64,000 nucleotides of DNA, from positions 481,501 through 545,500 of the forward strand of contig CAUJNA010003090.1 of the NCBI GenBank assembly GCA_963377175.1, read 5' to 3'. A program made the translations under genes and the position numbers. How positions within the stretch are numbered: position 1 is the stretch's first letter; each line of letters begins with the position of its first letter. The notes under the pieces are model-generated. The model worked only from the letters and a program-made list of their open reading frames with translations, ran no database searches and had not been told where the DNA came from. Of the stretch, positions 45,703 through 56,799 are shown piece by piece. This DNA comes from Effrenium voratum (taxonomy: Eukaryota; Sar; Dinophyceae; Suessiales; Symbiodiniaceae).

Positions 45703-46660
45703 CTCAGGGGCACAGAAAAAACCTTTGAACCATTGCTTCAAATGGGTGTCTTGTTTAAGGTTGGACCCCCCATTTTCCCTCCAATACCAACCAAAAAGGT
45801 ATTTTTCTAGGGGACGACCCCTCAAAGAGGTTGGTCTTCTTTTTTGGTTGTCTGTCAAACCCACCAAAAAAGGGGTGCCCTCAAAAAACACACACCTCGA
45901 CATGGCTGCTGGTCAAAAAACACGGAACCCCTTCAATTTGCCAAGTTGGTATTGATTATGGAGAGTGCCTTCCAAGCGTTCGACATAGCGGCTCAGAAAG
46001 GATCATTGCCGCATCCTCTCATCGCCCAGACTGGCCTTTAGACTGTTCCTCCGATCCACTAGAGATGCTGCTTGGGCAAATCGACACGCGACCCAAAAAC
46101 TGACCTTTGGAGACTTTGGAAGGATTTTTGTTTTGCGGGACCCCGCTCGCTCAGTTCCTTGCAACTTGGTTTTTGGAGTAGTTCAAACAGTCGACCTGCT
46201 TTTGTAATTTCTTCCCAGGATCACGGCCTCAGAAAAAATAACCATTTGGATCTGCGGGGAGATCCTACAAACGGGTACGTTTCGGACCATCAAATTGGCT
46301 TAGGGAAGCTGCGTGTGCAATTTGGTAAGGGTTAGGAGTAGCCATGCATAAGTACTTTGCTGGATTGCAACATTTACTGTGGGATGTTTATGTCTTAGAC
46401 CAAACTGTGGCCTCTTTACTTTGCATTCATGTTGACCTATGATTAATAAATAGGGCCCCCCCCCCTGAATGACCATAAATAAAGATTAGGGGAGAATTTT
46501 CAGGGTCGGGCTTTGTTTAATTGGGCTCTGCTTTTTTGGTTTTCGAATACTACTTTAGAATTGGGCCAATTCACAAGTAGTATTGGCCATGTTGTTTTTT
46601 CTTATTTTGCATTGGGGGAATACTAGTTTAGAAATGGGCCAATTCTAAAGTAGTATTGAG
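45703..46660. other. Spacer upstream of located phosphatase exons
   Basis: No exon recognised. It contains a CCATTTTGG-family-like stretch (45,780-45,900) and, at 46,545-46,663, inverted and direct copies of GGGCCAATTCTAAAGTAGTA that border the minisatellite that follows. Confidence 0.5.
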
Positions 46661-46665
46661 CCAAG

Positions 46666-47210
46666 AACTTTTGCATGGCATTCATGAGGGTTTGCATGGG
46701 CTGGCATGCATTCCAGGAGGGATTGAGAAGCACATTCATGAGCGTTTGAGTCGGCTGGCATGCATTCCAGGAGGGATTGGGAAGGACATTCATGAGGGTT
46801 TGCATGGGCTGGCATGCATTCTAGGAGAGATTGAGAAGGAAATTCATGCGGGTTTGCATGGGCTGGCATGTATTCCAAGAGGGATTGAGAAGGAAATTCA
46901 AAAGTATGAGGGTTTGCATGGGCTGGCATGCATTCTAGGAGGGTCATAAGAGGGATTGAGAAGGACATTCATGAGGGTTTGCATGGGCAGGCATGGAAAT
47001 TCATGAGGGGTTGGCATGTATTCCAAGAGGGATTGAGAAGGAAAGGAGGGGTTGAGAAGGACATTCATGAGGGTTTGCATGGGCTGGCATGCATTCTAGG
47101 AGGGGTTGAAAAGGACATTCATGAAGGTTTGCGTGGGCTGGATGGTTTGCATGGGCAGGCATGTATTCCAAGAGGGATTCCAAAAGGGTTTGCATTGGCA
47201 AGTTCAACAG
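46666..47210. repeat. 54-bp minisatellite B, 5' part
   Basis: About ten tandem units of 54 bp containing CATTCATGAGGGTTTGCATG, GGCTGGCATGCATTC and GGAGGGATTGAGAAGGA. Several units are truncated or rearranged after 46,890. All frames remain open, giving 18-residue repeats on both strands. Confidence 0.92.
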
Positions 47211-47299
47211 TAGTATTGGGCATGGTTTTCTTATTTGTTTGGGGTGGATTCTAATTCAGTTCTGGGCCAATTCTAAAGTAGTATTGGGCCAACAACTTT

Positions 47300-48440
47300 T
47301 GCATGAAGTGCATTAAGATTTGCATAGGCGGGCATGCATTTCAGGAGGCATTCAACATGAAATCCATTAGGATTGACATGGGTTGGCATGCATTTTAGAA
47401 AGGATTCAGCATGCCGTTCATGAGGTTTTGCATGGGCTAGTATGAATTTCAGGAGGCATTCAACCTGAAATCTATTAGGATTTACAATGGGTTGGCATGC
47501 ATTTTAGAAAGGGTTCAGCATGACATTCATTCATGAGGGTTTGCATGGGCTAGTATGCATTTCAGGAGGCATTCAACATGAAATCCATTAGGATTTACAT
47601 GGGATGGCATGCATTTTAGAAAGGGTTCAGCATGCCATTCATGAGGGTTTGCATGGGTTAGTATGCATTTCAGGAGGCATTCAACATGAAATCCATTAGG
47701 ACTTACATTGGTTGGCATGCGTTTTAGACAGGATTCAGCATGACATTCATGAGGGTGTGCATGGATTTGCATTCATTTCAGCAGGTGTTCAGCATCAATT
47801 TCATGAGGACTGGCATGGGCTAGCATGCATTTCAAGAGGGATTCAGCATGGAAATCATTAGATTTTGCCTGTGTTAGCATGCATCCCAGGAGGCATTCAG
47901 CATGGCATTCATGAGGGTGTGCATGGATGTTGCATTCATTTCAGGGGGTGTTCAGCATCATTTTCATGAGGGTTTGCATGGGTTAGCATGCATTTCATGT
48001 TTTGAAGGATTCTGCATGACATTCATGAGGGTGTGCATGGATGTGCATGCTTTTCAGGATGTGTTGAGCATGAATTTCATGAGGGTTTGCATGGGTCAGC
48101 ATGCATTTCAAGAAGGATTCAGCATGAAATGCATTAGAGTGTGCATGGGTTGGCATGCATTTTAGAAAAGATTCAGCATGACATTCATGAGGGTGTGCGT
48201 GGATTTGCATGCATTTCAGTAGGTGTTCAGCATCAATTTCATGAGGGTTTACATGGGTTAGCATGCATTTCAAGAGGGATTCAGCATGGAAATCATTAGA
48301 TTTTGCCTGTGTTAGCATGCATCCCAGGAGGCATTCAGCATGGCATTCATGAGGGTGTGCATGGATGTTGCATTCATTTCAGGGGGTGTTCAGCATCAAT
48401 TTCCTTAGGGGGGTCAGTGACCATTAGCTTGGCCAGCGTT
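47300..48440. repeat. 54-bp minisatellite B, 3' part with 108-bp higher order
   Basis: A diverged continuation in which two alternating 54-bp unit types make a repeat of about 108 bp. One type has AGGAGGCATTCAACATGAAA; the other has AGAAAGGATTCAGCATG. About ten double units are seen. It is separated from the 5' part by a short spacer that holds the GGCCAATTCTAAAGTAGTA motif. Confidence 0.88.
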
Positions 48441-48509
48441 GCCGCCATGTCATCATTGAGCGATGATTCATGGATTGTTGCTGAATAAAACATAGACAAT
48501 TGGAGGCAT

Positions 48510-49427
48510 CAGTTTTTTTTAAGAGGGAATCTGGTTAGCATTATTCAGGGTCTGGTTATTATTTAGTGCACCAGAGTTCATGGGGGATACCCCTGCTGCC
48601 AGGGTCAACGTGTTGATTTTGATGGATTTTTAGAGGAATTTTTCAAGAAAAAGATCCCATAAAATTGTGGATGTTGGATAAATCTAGAATCAAGTGTGGG
48701 ATGAGCTAAGTGGAATGGAAAGCTTGACCATGAAGAAAGATAAGGGGATCATTTGTTTTTTTTGATGGGGGAATCTGGTTAGCATTATTCAGGGTCTGGT
48801 TATTATTTAGTGCATCACGGTTCATGGGGGGTACCCTTGCTGCCAGGGTCAATGTGTTGATTTTGGTTGTCTTTTAAAAGGAATCTTAAAAGAAAGGGAT
48901 CCCACAAATTTGTGGATTTGGGATAAATTTAGAATCAAGTGTGGGATGACCCAAGTGGAAAGGAAAGCTTGACCATGAAACAGATAAGGGGATCATATCG
49001 GTTTTTTGATGGGGGGATGTGGTTAGCATTATTCAGGGTTTGTTACTATTTAGTGCATCAGGGTTCATGGGGAATACCCTTGCTGCCAGGGTCAATGTGT
49101 TGATTTTGGTGGGTTTTTTTAAAGGAATCTTAAAAGAAACGGATCCCATAAATTTGTGGATTTAGGATAATTTTAGAATCAAGTGTGGGATGACCCAAGT
49201 GGAATGGAAAGCTTGACCATGAAAAAGATAAGGGGATCATATCGATTATTTTTCATGGGGGAATGTGGTTAGCATTATTCAGGGTCTGGTTACTATTTAG
49301 TGCATCAGGGTTCATGGGGAATACCCTTGCTGCCAGGGTCAATGTGTTGATTTTGGTGTTTTTTTTTAAAAGGAATCTTAAAAGAAACGGATCCCATAAA
49401 TTTGTGGATTTAGGATAAATTTATTTA
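48510..49427. repeat. 245-bp satellite, four tandem copies
   Basis: The phrase GGTTAGCATTATTCAGGGT starts at 48,533, 48,777, 49,021 and 49,267, a spacing of 244-246 bp. Each unit has GGTTCATGGGG, CTGCCAGGGTCAATGTGTTG and a short A/T-rich tail. The last copy stops abruptly at about 49,427. No coding sequence. Confidence 0.92.
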
Positions 49428-50230
49428 AGGGCTGCCGCCCTGTGCCGCCGACCCTTGTCTGCTTTTGTCCGAGCTCGGGTTTAGACCACGTGGAAGTGAA
49501 GAAGAAACTTGAGGGGGCCACCTCTCGAATGGTTTGGCAGCAAGCGGCCCCGATTAAAAGGTCGAACTTTTTGCTCAAGCAGAAGATCGATTTGTAACAC
49601 AGTCCAGAAGCTGTGTTTTAGTAGAGCTTCCAGTCGCTACTTCTCCATGCCCTGGGACAGCATGTGATGCAATCTGTTTGGCGATGGCGTGCCTACACGC
49701 GGCTCCACGAGCTGCCACTTCCTCAAAAAGGACGGCCAAAAGGACTCGCTTCTCGAGTCTCTCGACTGCAATGTGTCGTATAGCGGAGGATGTCGGCGCC
49801 TTTCCAATTAGGTTCTTTTTATGGACCCCCTCTTTTATTGCAGCAGCAACAGGTTTGTTTCTGAGTCAAGACGTATGAGAGCTGTGCAAAGTTGCACATT
49901 AGCTGGGATAGAGGGTTGGGGTTTGCCAGAACCGAAAGTCCAGCGAGTGCTGTGCCTTTTTTCTTTGAAGGCGCTGGGGAGTGCTGAAACCCAGTGAGAA
50001 GCGGAAGCGAGATTCTAGCTTCGGTGGAGTCCTGTGACTTCCAGGCTCTGGGAAAGATGGCCTGGTGGGTTCAGTGAAGGAGTGGAAGTGACTCCAAGTG
50101 TTGGCGGGATTTCGACTTCTGGAGCTGCAATCCAGACCCCTCAACTGCAGAAATCTGAGGAGGGCCGGACTGTTCAGTTCAACGATCCTTGTTAACGCGG
50201 TGCGTCCTTTTTTGTCTCGATCTTTGGGAG
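49428..50230. other. Unassigned sequence between satellite and WD40 array
   Basis: Open frames on both strands but no recognisable protein family. No RNA gene or clear repeat was seen. Confidence 0.45.
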
Positions 50231-50532
50231 AGGACCGGCGCTGTTGTCATTCCGCGGTGCGGTGTTCGCGAGTCGGCAGATCCTTCGTGTTTAGTACAAA
50301 TGGGCAGGTTTACTGCTTGGAGCACGTGGTTTCATCACCACTCATCTAGCTAACAGTCTCAAGGGCAAATGCCGAGCGCACATTATTTCAGTATATATGT
50401 ACATGTATCTCACAACAGGAATCCAACCCCCCAACTGGGATTTTGGTTTCTTTTCGGTTTCCTTTTGAACACACCCAAGTTTGCAACGCTGACCCTGATG
50501 TATAACACCTGCAAGCCTTTTGTCTAACGCGC

Positions 50533-50720
50533 ATGACGCCAGGCGCCATCCTGGGCATGGATGTGTGCATTCGGAAGCCTTTGGTGGTCACCTGCGGCAT
50601 CGACAAGTCTGCACGGGTTTGGACGCTCCAGCATGTTTTTTCTTGTCTGAGTCGCAGAGTGTTCGCCATCTTAACGACAATCCAGATCCCGCAACTGCAG
50701 AAATCTGAGGAGGGTTGGAA
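50533..50720 (+). pseudogene. WD40 exon fragment, CFAP57/WDR65-like, copy 1
   Basis: Encodes ILGMDVCIRKPLVVTCGIDK then SARVWTLQ, a typical WD40 blade, most like the blade of the ciliary protein CFAP57 (GLDVCLRKPLIATCSLDRSV). It sits at the start of a tandem block and runs into unrelated sequence after a T run. No neighbouring blades were found, so it is most likely a duplicated exon fragment rather than a working gene. Confidence 0.55.
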
Positions 50721-52057
50721 TGACATCGACCACAGCATCGGGGAGTTCATTCAGACGGCGTCTGCCGCACTCTTCCTGCGGACTTCGAGGCGGGCAAGTT
50801 GCGGTTGTAAGGGTGAGCGTGCGGCATGTCATGTCTTTGTTCATTCGGTGTAGAGTTATCTTTCTTGTATTTTGGGGGAAGGATCGGTGCTGTCGCGAGT
50901 CAGAATGGGGACGTCGCTGAGCCTCTTTGTTTTATATAGGGACAACTTTTCTATTGGGAGCACGTGGCCTCATCGCCACGAATCTAGCTAACAGTGTCAA
51001 GGGCAAATGTGGTGCAGAGTTTATGTGTCTCGGTCTTTGGGGAAGGACTGGTGCCGTCGTCATTCTGCGGTGCGGTGTTCGCGAGTCAGAATGGGGACGT
51101 CGCTGAGCCTTTTTGTTTTATAGAGGGACAACTTTTTTATTGGGAGCACGTGGCCTCATCATTTCTCATCTAGCTAACAGTCTCAAGGGTAAATGGCGAG
51201 CGTATGTTATGTCAACGATCTCTGTTAACGCGGTGCATCATTTTTTGGTCTCGATCTTTGGGAGAGGACCGGCGCTGTTGTCATTCCGCGGTGCGGTGTT
51301 CGCGAGTCGGAATGGGGACGTCGCTGATCCTTCGTGTTTAGTACACATGGACAGGTTTACTGCTTGGAGCACGTAACGTCATCACCACTCATCTAGTTAA
51401 GAGTGTCAATGGCAAATGCCGAGCGCACATTATTTCATCGACTTCTGTTCATGCGGTGTTGTCAGAATGAGGACGTCGCTGATCCTTTTTGTTTTGTAGA
51501 TGGACAGCTTCTGTTTCGAGCACATGGCATCATGCTAAGAGTGTCAAGGACAATGGTGAGCATATGGTGTTGGTGTATATATATAATGTGTATATATGTA
51601 CATGTATCTCACAACAGGAATCCAACCCCCCAACTCGGATTTTGGTTTCTTATCGGTTTCCTTTTGAACACACCCAAGTTTGCAATGCTGACCCTGATGT
51701 ATAACACCTGCAGTTGTGAATCGGGGGTCCCTTTTGGTGGTTGCATTACTTTCTTGTTAGTTCACCCCTGATGAACTGACATGGATTCGGGTTTCTGTTT
51801 GGTTTATCTTAAAGCACCCCTCCCCCCTCCTCAAAAGGGTAGCCTAGCCTCCCAAAAACAATTCAGTTGGGGATAAACCAGCTCGGCGCACCCAAAAGGG
51901 TAGCTAGGATACGCACACGCACATATATGAATGGATTTCCGAATTTTTGGTTTCCCTTCGGTTTCCTATAAGCACACACAACATACACACGGCAAACATG
52001 TACCCAGCCTCCCAAACAAAACAAATGCAACTCGGCAAGCCTTTTGTCTAACGCGCA

Positions 52058-52233
52058 TGACGCCGGGCGCCATCCTGGGCATGGATGTGTGCATTCGGAA
52101 GCGTTTGGTGGTCACCTGCGGCATCGACAAGTCTGCACGGGTTTGGACGCTCCAGCATGTTTTTTTCTTGTCTGAGTCGCAGAGGGTTCGCCATCTTAAC
52201 GACAATCCAGATCCCTCAACTGCAGAAATCTGA
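52058..52233 (+). pseudogene. WD40 exon fragment, CFAP57/WDR65-like, copy 2
   Basis: Near-identical second copy of the 50.5-kb fragment (GMDVCIRKRLVVTCGIDKSA then RVWTLQ), with P-to-R and a one-base change in the following T run that alters the downstream frame. Its stop is at 52,231-52,233. The copies lie about 1.5 kb apart, showing recent segmental duplication. Confidence 0.55.
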
Positions 52234-53464
52234 GGAGGGTTAGAATGACATCGACCACATCATCGGGGAGTTCATCCAGACGGCGTCTGCCGCACTTTTC
52301 CTGCAGACATCGAGGCGGGCAAGTTGCGGTTGCAAGGGTGAGCGTGCGGCATGTCATGTCTTTGTTCATTCGGTGTAGAGTTATCTTTCTTGTTTTTGGG
52401 GGGAAGGATCGGTGCCGTCGTCATTCTGCGGTGCGGTGTTCGCGAGTCAGAATGGGGACGTCGCTGAGCCTCTTTGTTCTATATAGGGACAACTTTCTTT
52501 ATTGGGAGCACGTGGCCTCATCACCACGAATCTAGCTAACAGTGTCAAGGGCAAATGGCGAGGAAAGGTAATTTCAACAACCTCTGTTTATGTGGTGCAG
52601 AGTTTATGTGTCTCGGTCTTTGGGGAAGGACTGGTGCCGTCATCATTCTGCGGTGCGGTGTTCGCGAGTCAGAATGGGGACGTCGCTGAGCCTTTTTGTT
52701 TTATAGAGGGACAACTTTTTTATTGGGAGCACGTGGCCTCATCATTTCTCATCTAGCTAACAGTCTCGAGGGCAAATGGCGAGCGTATGTTATGTCAACG
52801 ATTTCTGTTAACGCGGTGCATCATTTTTGTCTCGATCTTTGGGAGAGGACCGGCGGTGTTGTCATTCCGCGGTGCGATGTTTGCGAGTCGGAGTGGGGAC
52901 GTCGGTGATCCTTCGTGTTTAGTACACATGGACAGCTTTATTGCTTGGAGCACGTGGCTTCATCACCACTCATCTAGCTAACAGTGCCAATGGCAAATGC
53001 CGAGCGCACAGTATTTCAGCGACTTCTGTTCATGTGTTGCAGAGTTATCTTTCTGGCTCTGTGGGGAAGGACCGGTTGTCATCTGCGGTGCGGTGTTCGC
53101 GTGTCAGAATGAGAACGTCGCTGCTCCTTTTTGTTTTGTATAGATGGACAGTTTCTCTGTTTCGCGCACATGGCTTCATCACCGCGCATATGGTTTTGGT
53201 GTGCGTGTATCTGTATATATTGTGTATATATGTATATGTATCTCACAAAAGGAATCCAACCCCCCAACTCGGATTTTGGTTTCCCTTGGGTTTTCTTTTG
53301 AACACACCCATGTTTGTAATGTTAACCCTGATTTTTCAACACCTGCAGTTGTGAATCCGGGGGTTTGTTTTGGTGGTTGCATTACTTTCTTGTTAGTTCA
53401 CCCCTGATGAACTGACCTGGATTTGTGTTTTTTGGTTTCTCTTAAAACACCCCTCCCCCCCCCC

Positions 53465-53950
53465 CCCCGTGTTGCTTTTGCTTCGCATGTTGATCCTTGA
53501 ACAACCATCAATTATTTTAGCTCAAGGCCCCTCTTGTAACATAGGCATTACAGTATCCATTATGTTGCCATACAAAAGGAGTGTCGCAGAGCGCCTTACA
53601 GGAATAATCCACAGAGTAGAGGACCAGGGACATCCACTCTCAGTTCATCCATGATTGACGTATTGGGCTCTCTTGCAGAATACATCCAGGGACTACATAT
53701 ATTTTCCACTACCACAAGGCACCTGTTCCCTTCAAGGATACGGTACCCCCGGTAGTGGGTCTCAAGTGTGGTAGCGGAGCGGGTTTTCCGCAGAGATCCA
53801 CACACAATGTTATCCGATGGAGAAGGCTTCATGGAGGCCTATTCAAGTGTTGGCCGATTATCCGGTTACACTGAAGAGACGCTCAATTTATCGATGCCAG
53901 CTTACATTCGCGCATTCCACTCACACAGGCTGATCCCAGCGAAGCTCCTT
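53465..53950. other. Unassigned sequence after a C run
   Basis: Starts after a C run at 53,455-53,468. Open frames occur on both strands (minus 53,596-53,832; plus 53,768-53,992) but neither resembles a known family. Confidence 0.45.
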
Positions 53951-55083
53951 GTTGCGAAAGAAGCGAATCCGATCGCGAACACGCCTAGCTAGCTGCTTTG
54001 GCTCCCCGTGCGTGTCCAAGCAGCGAAAAACCCATGCTTTCTGGTCCGGGTTCATATCGTTCCAATTATGCCCTCCAAACCCACAATTCTGCGCCAGACG
54101 AAAGTTCGACGCACTTCATCACTGTATTGGTGCTCCAAATGTTGACGTTGCCGCGTAGAATGTCCCAGCCGAAAAGACATGAGCACACCAGATTGCAAAA
54201 AACGTTCATAAATGCTCCCTAGCCGGTGGAACTCACAGGGCGTAATTTGCACCCCGTAACATGTCCACTTCATGCCCAGTTTCGCATGTAAACGCGCGGT
54301 CAAGCAGACCAAGGTCGGCAGAGCCCGTTGGTGCAGCGCTGCAGACTCTCGAGAACCAAAAAGCTCCGCAAATAAGAAACGAGGCGCTGGCCCCACAAAA
54401 GAAAAGCGAGAACTGATGTGCTCGAGACTGGACTCATGCCCCGGCAACAATTCTGCTAGAGAATGCAAAAATAGAAATTTCTCCCAGTAACAATGAACAG
54501 CCAGCTTGAACTCCTGCCGCGCCGCTGTAGGCATCTTTGGCCGGCCAAGAAGATGTAAATCCTGCAAGGTCATGCAAAATGCCTCGACTGCGCCCGCTAC
54601 TGACTCCAGCGGCCTTTGGCTAGGCACTTCTTCACGCAACGCTGCCAGCTTACACCCTGCCTGCTCTGCGCTTTGCTACCACAATGAGGGCTCGCCCAAC
54701 ACATGACATAATGCGTCGTAGTAGCGGCAGTCGTAGGCGATTCGCGGACACTCCGTCGCCTGAGGCCACAACATGCGGCTTCTGTCATGGTGGTTGAACC
54801 AGCGCCGCGCAGTCCTGTACGCCTTCGCGTGCACGGCAACGAGATGCCAAACACGAGCCCGAATATCCACCTCTTGGCCGCACAAAAACGCTTGCAGCAG
54901 CTCCAGCAAGGACTTTTCCACAGATATAAAGTCTGTGCTTCCAACATACATTAAAACTGCACCGAGGAAAAGAAACGCCTGGAAATAATTCCTCCAAACA
55001 ATCGCATCTCCCACCTTGTGCCTTAAAACTGTTAAAGCCCTCCTGGCCCCGTGCCTAAATTGGGAAGCCGTTCTGAGGTCCAT
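53945..55083 (-). pseudogene. Unrecognised ORF broken by a stop and a frameshift
   Basis: Starting MDLRTASQFRHGARRALTVL at 55,083, one frame runs to about 54,055 with a single in-frame TAG near 54,675 (GEPSLW*QSAEQAGCKL). The reading then seems to shift frame to GHNWNDMNPDQKAWVFRCLD and ARRVRDRIRFFRNKELRW, ending near 53,945. The total is about 375 residues, rich in Arg, His, Leu and aromatic residues, with no signal peptide and no family I recognise. The first codons and their upstream region are duplicated at 62.3-62.6 kb. Repeat context and the breaks suggest a decaying multicopy or element-borne gene. If a stop codon is read through or recoded it could still be one protein, but nothing shows this. 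Confidence 0.5.
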
Positions 55084-55315
55084 GTTCTTGTTGATTGGAA
55101 CGTCCCTTTGGTCGCCACATCTGGCTCAAGTTACAAGTAGGGCTCAAGGTCTTGCATGAACTGCGTTCGCCTGTGATCGATCTGTGTGCTGAGAGAAAAC
55201 AGGTTCATTCGCGCCGCTGATATCGGGTGTGTGTTTGCGGTTATTGGACAATACCCCTTACAACAGTTTTGCACTGGTTTGGCTGTATCGGTTTGGCCGT
55301 ATATCCTTTCTACGT
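55029..55315. repeat. Direct repeat, left copy (~287 bp)
   Basis: From GTTAAAGCCCTCCTGGCCCC to CCGTATATCCTTTCTACGTG, about 97% identical to 62,297-62,575. It includes the first codons of the minus-strand ORF and a plus-strand GGCTCAAG motif. The match ends sharply after CTACGTG. Confidence 0.9.
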
Positions 55316-55459
55316 GTATTGCGGGTACAGGAACAACAGAAGAACAATAACCCACACAGTACAATGGAATCTTCAGCGAGCCCAAGTATTGCGACTTTTG
55401 GGAACGACAGTTCGGAGGGATCCAATGGATCGATGGCTCTTCCTGCAGTCATGGAGGTA

Positions 55460-55535
55460 GGCCCCTCGTCTGTACCCGCGTTTTGCGACTCGTCTGTACC
55501 CGCGGGAATCCGCTCGTTTCTACCCGCGTGGGGCG
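55460..55535. repeat. CTCGTCTGTACCCGCG short tandem repeat
   Basis: Three imperfect copies of CTCGT(C/T)TGTACCCGCG in about 70 bp, followed by the first GGGCGCAGATGAGTCAG motif. It lies between the left direct repeat and the telomere-like array. Confidence 0.7.
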
Positions 55536-55894
55536 CAGATGAGTCAGATTGATGGCGGTCCCCTATGCTCTAAACTTCACAAATGCAGTACTCACAAGTA
55601 TTGTGCGGGCACAGATGATCTTAGGTGTTTTGGGGCTTTACAGCTCTTAGAGAATATTCTGAGAAACTGCCATAGGTGTCTACTATGGGTCACGTGCGGT
55701 ACGGTGCGGCATTTGCGTGTTTTGTATCTTTGTTTGCTTTCAGTGCCATGCTCAAGCCATGTGTGGTGAAGGAGTGTAGCTACAGAGCAGCTAGCCTGGA
55801 CTGATTCGCTTTCACCGAAAGTCCCTGAATGTAATGAGGGGAGCTCCTGGAATCAAGGATGTGTTTTAGAAGCTTCATTCGGCGTGTTGTCAAA

Positions 55895-56795
55895 GATCCT
55901 AAACCCCGAAAACCCTAAACCCTAAACCCTAAAAAGCCTCAACCCAAAAAAAACTGAACCCTTAAAAAACCTAAACCCTAAAATCCTTAAACACTGAAGA
56001 TCCTAAAGCCTAAAAACCCTAAACCCTAAAAACCCTAAACCCTAAACACTAAAGATCCTAAACCCTGAAACCCCTAAACCCTAAACCCTAAAAACCCTAA
56101 ACCCTGAAAACCCTTAACCCTAAAAACCCTAAACCCTAAAAACCCTAAACCCTAAAAACCCTTAACCCTAAAAACCATAAACACTGAAGATCCTAAACCC
56201 TGAAACCCCTAAACCCTAAAAACCCTAAACCCTGAAGATCCTAAACCCTGAAGACCCTAAAATCCCTAAACCCTAAAAACCCTAAACCCTAAAAACCATA
56301 AACCCTAAAAACCCTTAACCCTAAAAACCATAAACACTGAAGATCCGAAACCCTGAACCCCCTAAACCCTAAAAACCCTAAACCCTAAGAACCCTTAACC
56401 CTAAAAACCCTAAACACTGAAGATCCTAAACCCCGAAGAGCCTAAAATCCCTAAACCCTAAAAACCCTAAACCCTAAAAACCCTTAACCCTAAAAACCCT
56501 GAACACTGAAGATCTAAACCCTGAAGACCCTAAACCGTAAAACCCCTAAACCCTACAAACCCTAAACCGTAAAAACCCTAAACCCTAAAACCCCTAAACA
56601 CTGAAGATCCTAAACCCTAAAAACCCTAAGCCCTAAAAACCCTAAACCCTAAACACTAAAGATCCTAAACCCTGAAACCCCTAAACCCTAAAAACCCTAA
56701 ACCCTAAGCCTTAAACCCTGAAACCCCTAACCCCTAAAAACCCTAAACCCTAAAAACATAACCCTAAACCCTAAACCCCTAAACCCTAAAACTCG
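55895..56795. repeat. Interstitial degenerate telomere-like array (CCCTAAA)
   Basis: About 0.9 kb of CCCTAAA and CCCTAAAAA units mixed with CACTGAAGATCCTAAAC variants; the complementary strand is TTTAGGG, the plant/dinoflagellate-type telomere repeat. Strand polarity is constant (C-rich strand on plus). Higher-order phrases such as CACTGAAGATCCTAAACCCT recur every 100-200 bp. Confidence 0.93.
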
Positions 56796-56799
56796 CTGT

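Larger units (their letters stand above)
50230..53430. repeat. Complex tandem array with ~220-bp subunits
   Basis: The phrase TGCGGTGTTCGCGAGTC (or near variants) recurs near 50,258, 51,070, 51,292, 52,433, 52,658, 52,872 and 53,088, with clusters spaced 215-225 bp apart and extra partial copies. A larger order of about 1.2-1.6 kb is superposed: the phrase GGAATCCAACCCCCCAACT recurs at about 50,418, 51,617 and 53,251. Two blocks each begin with a WD40-type exon fragment. Confidence 0.85.

Noticed and set aside
46656..48318. Repeat proteins of the type HEGLHGLACIPGGIEKDI
   Set aside because: They are translations of minisatellite B; both strands are open and units are rearranged with no conserved start or stop.
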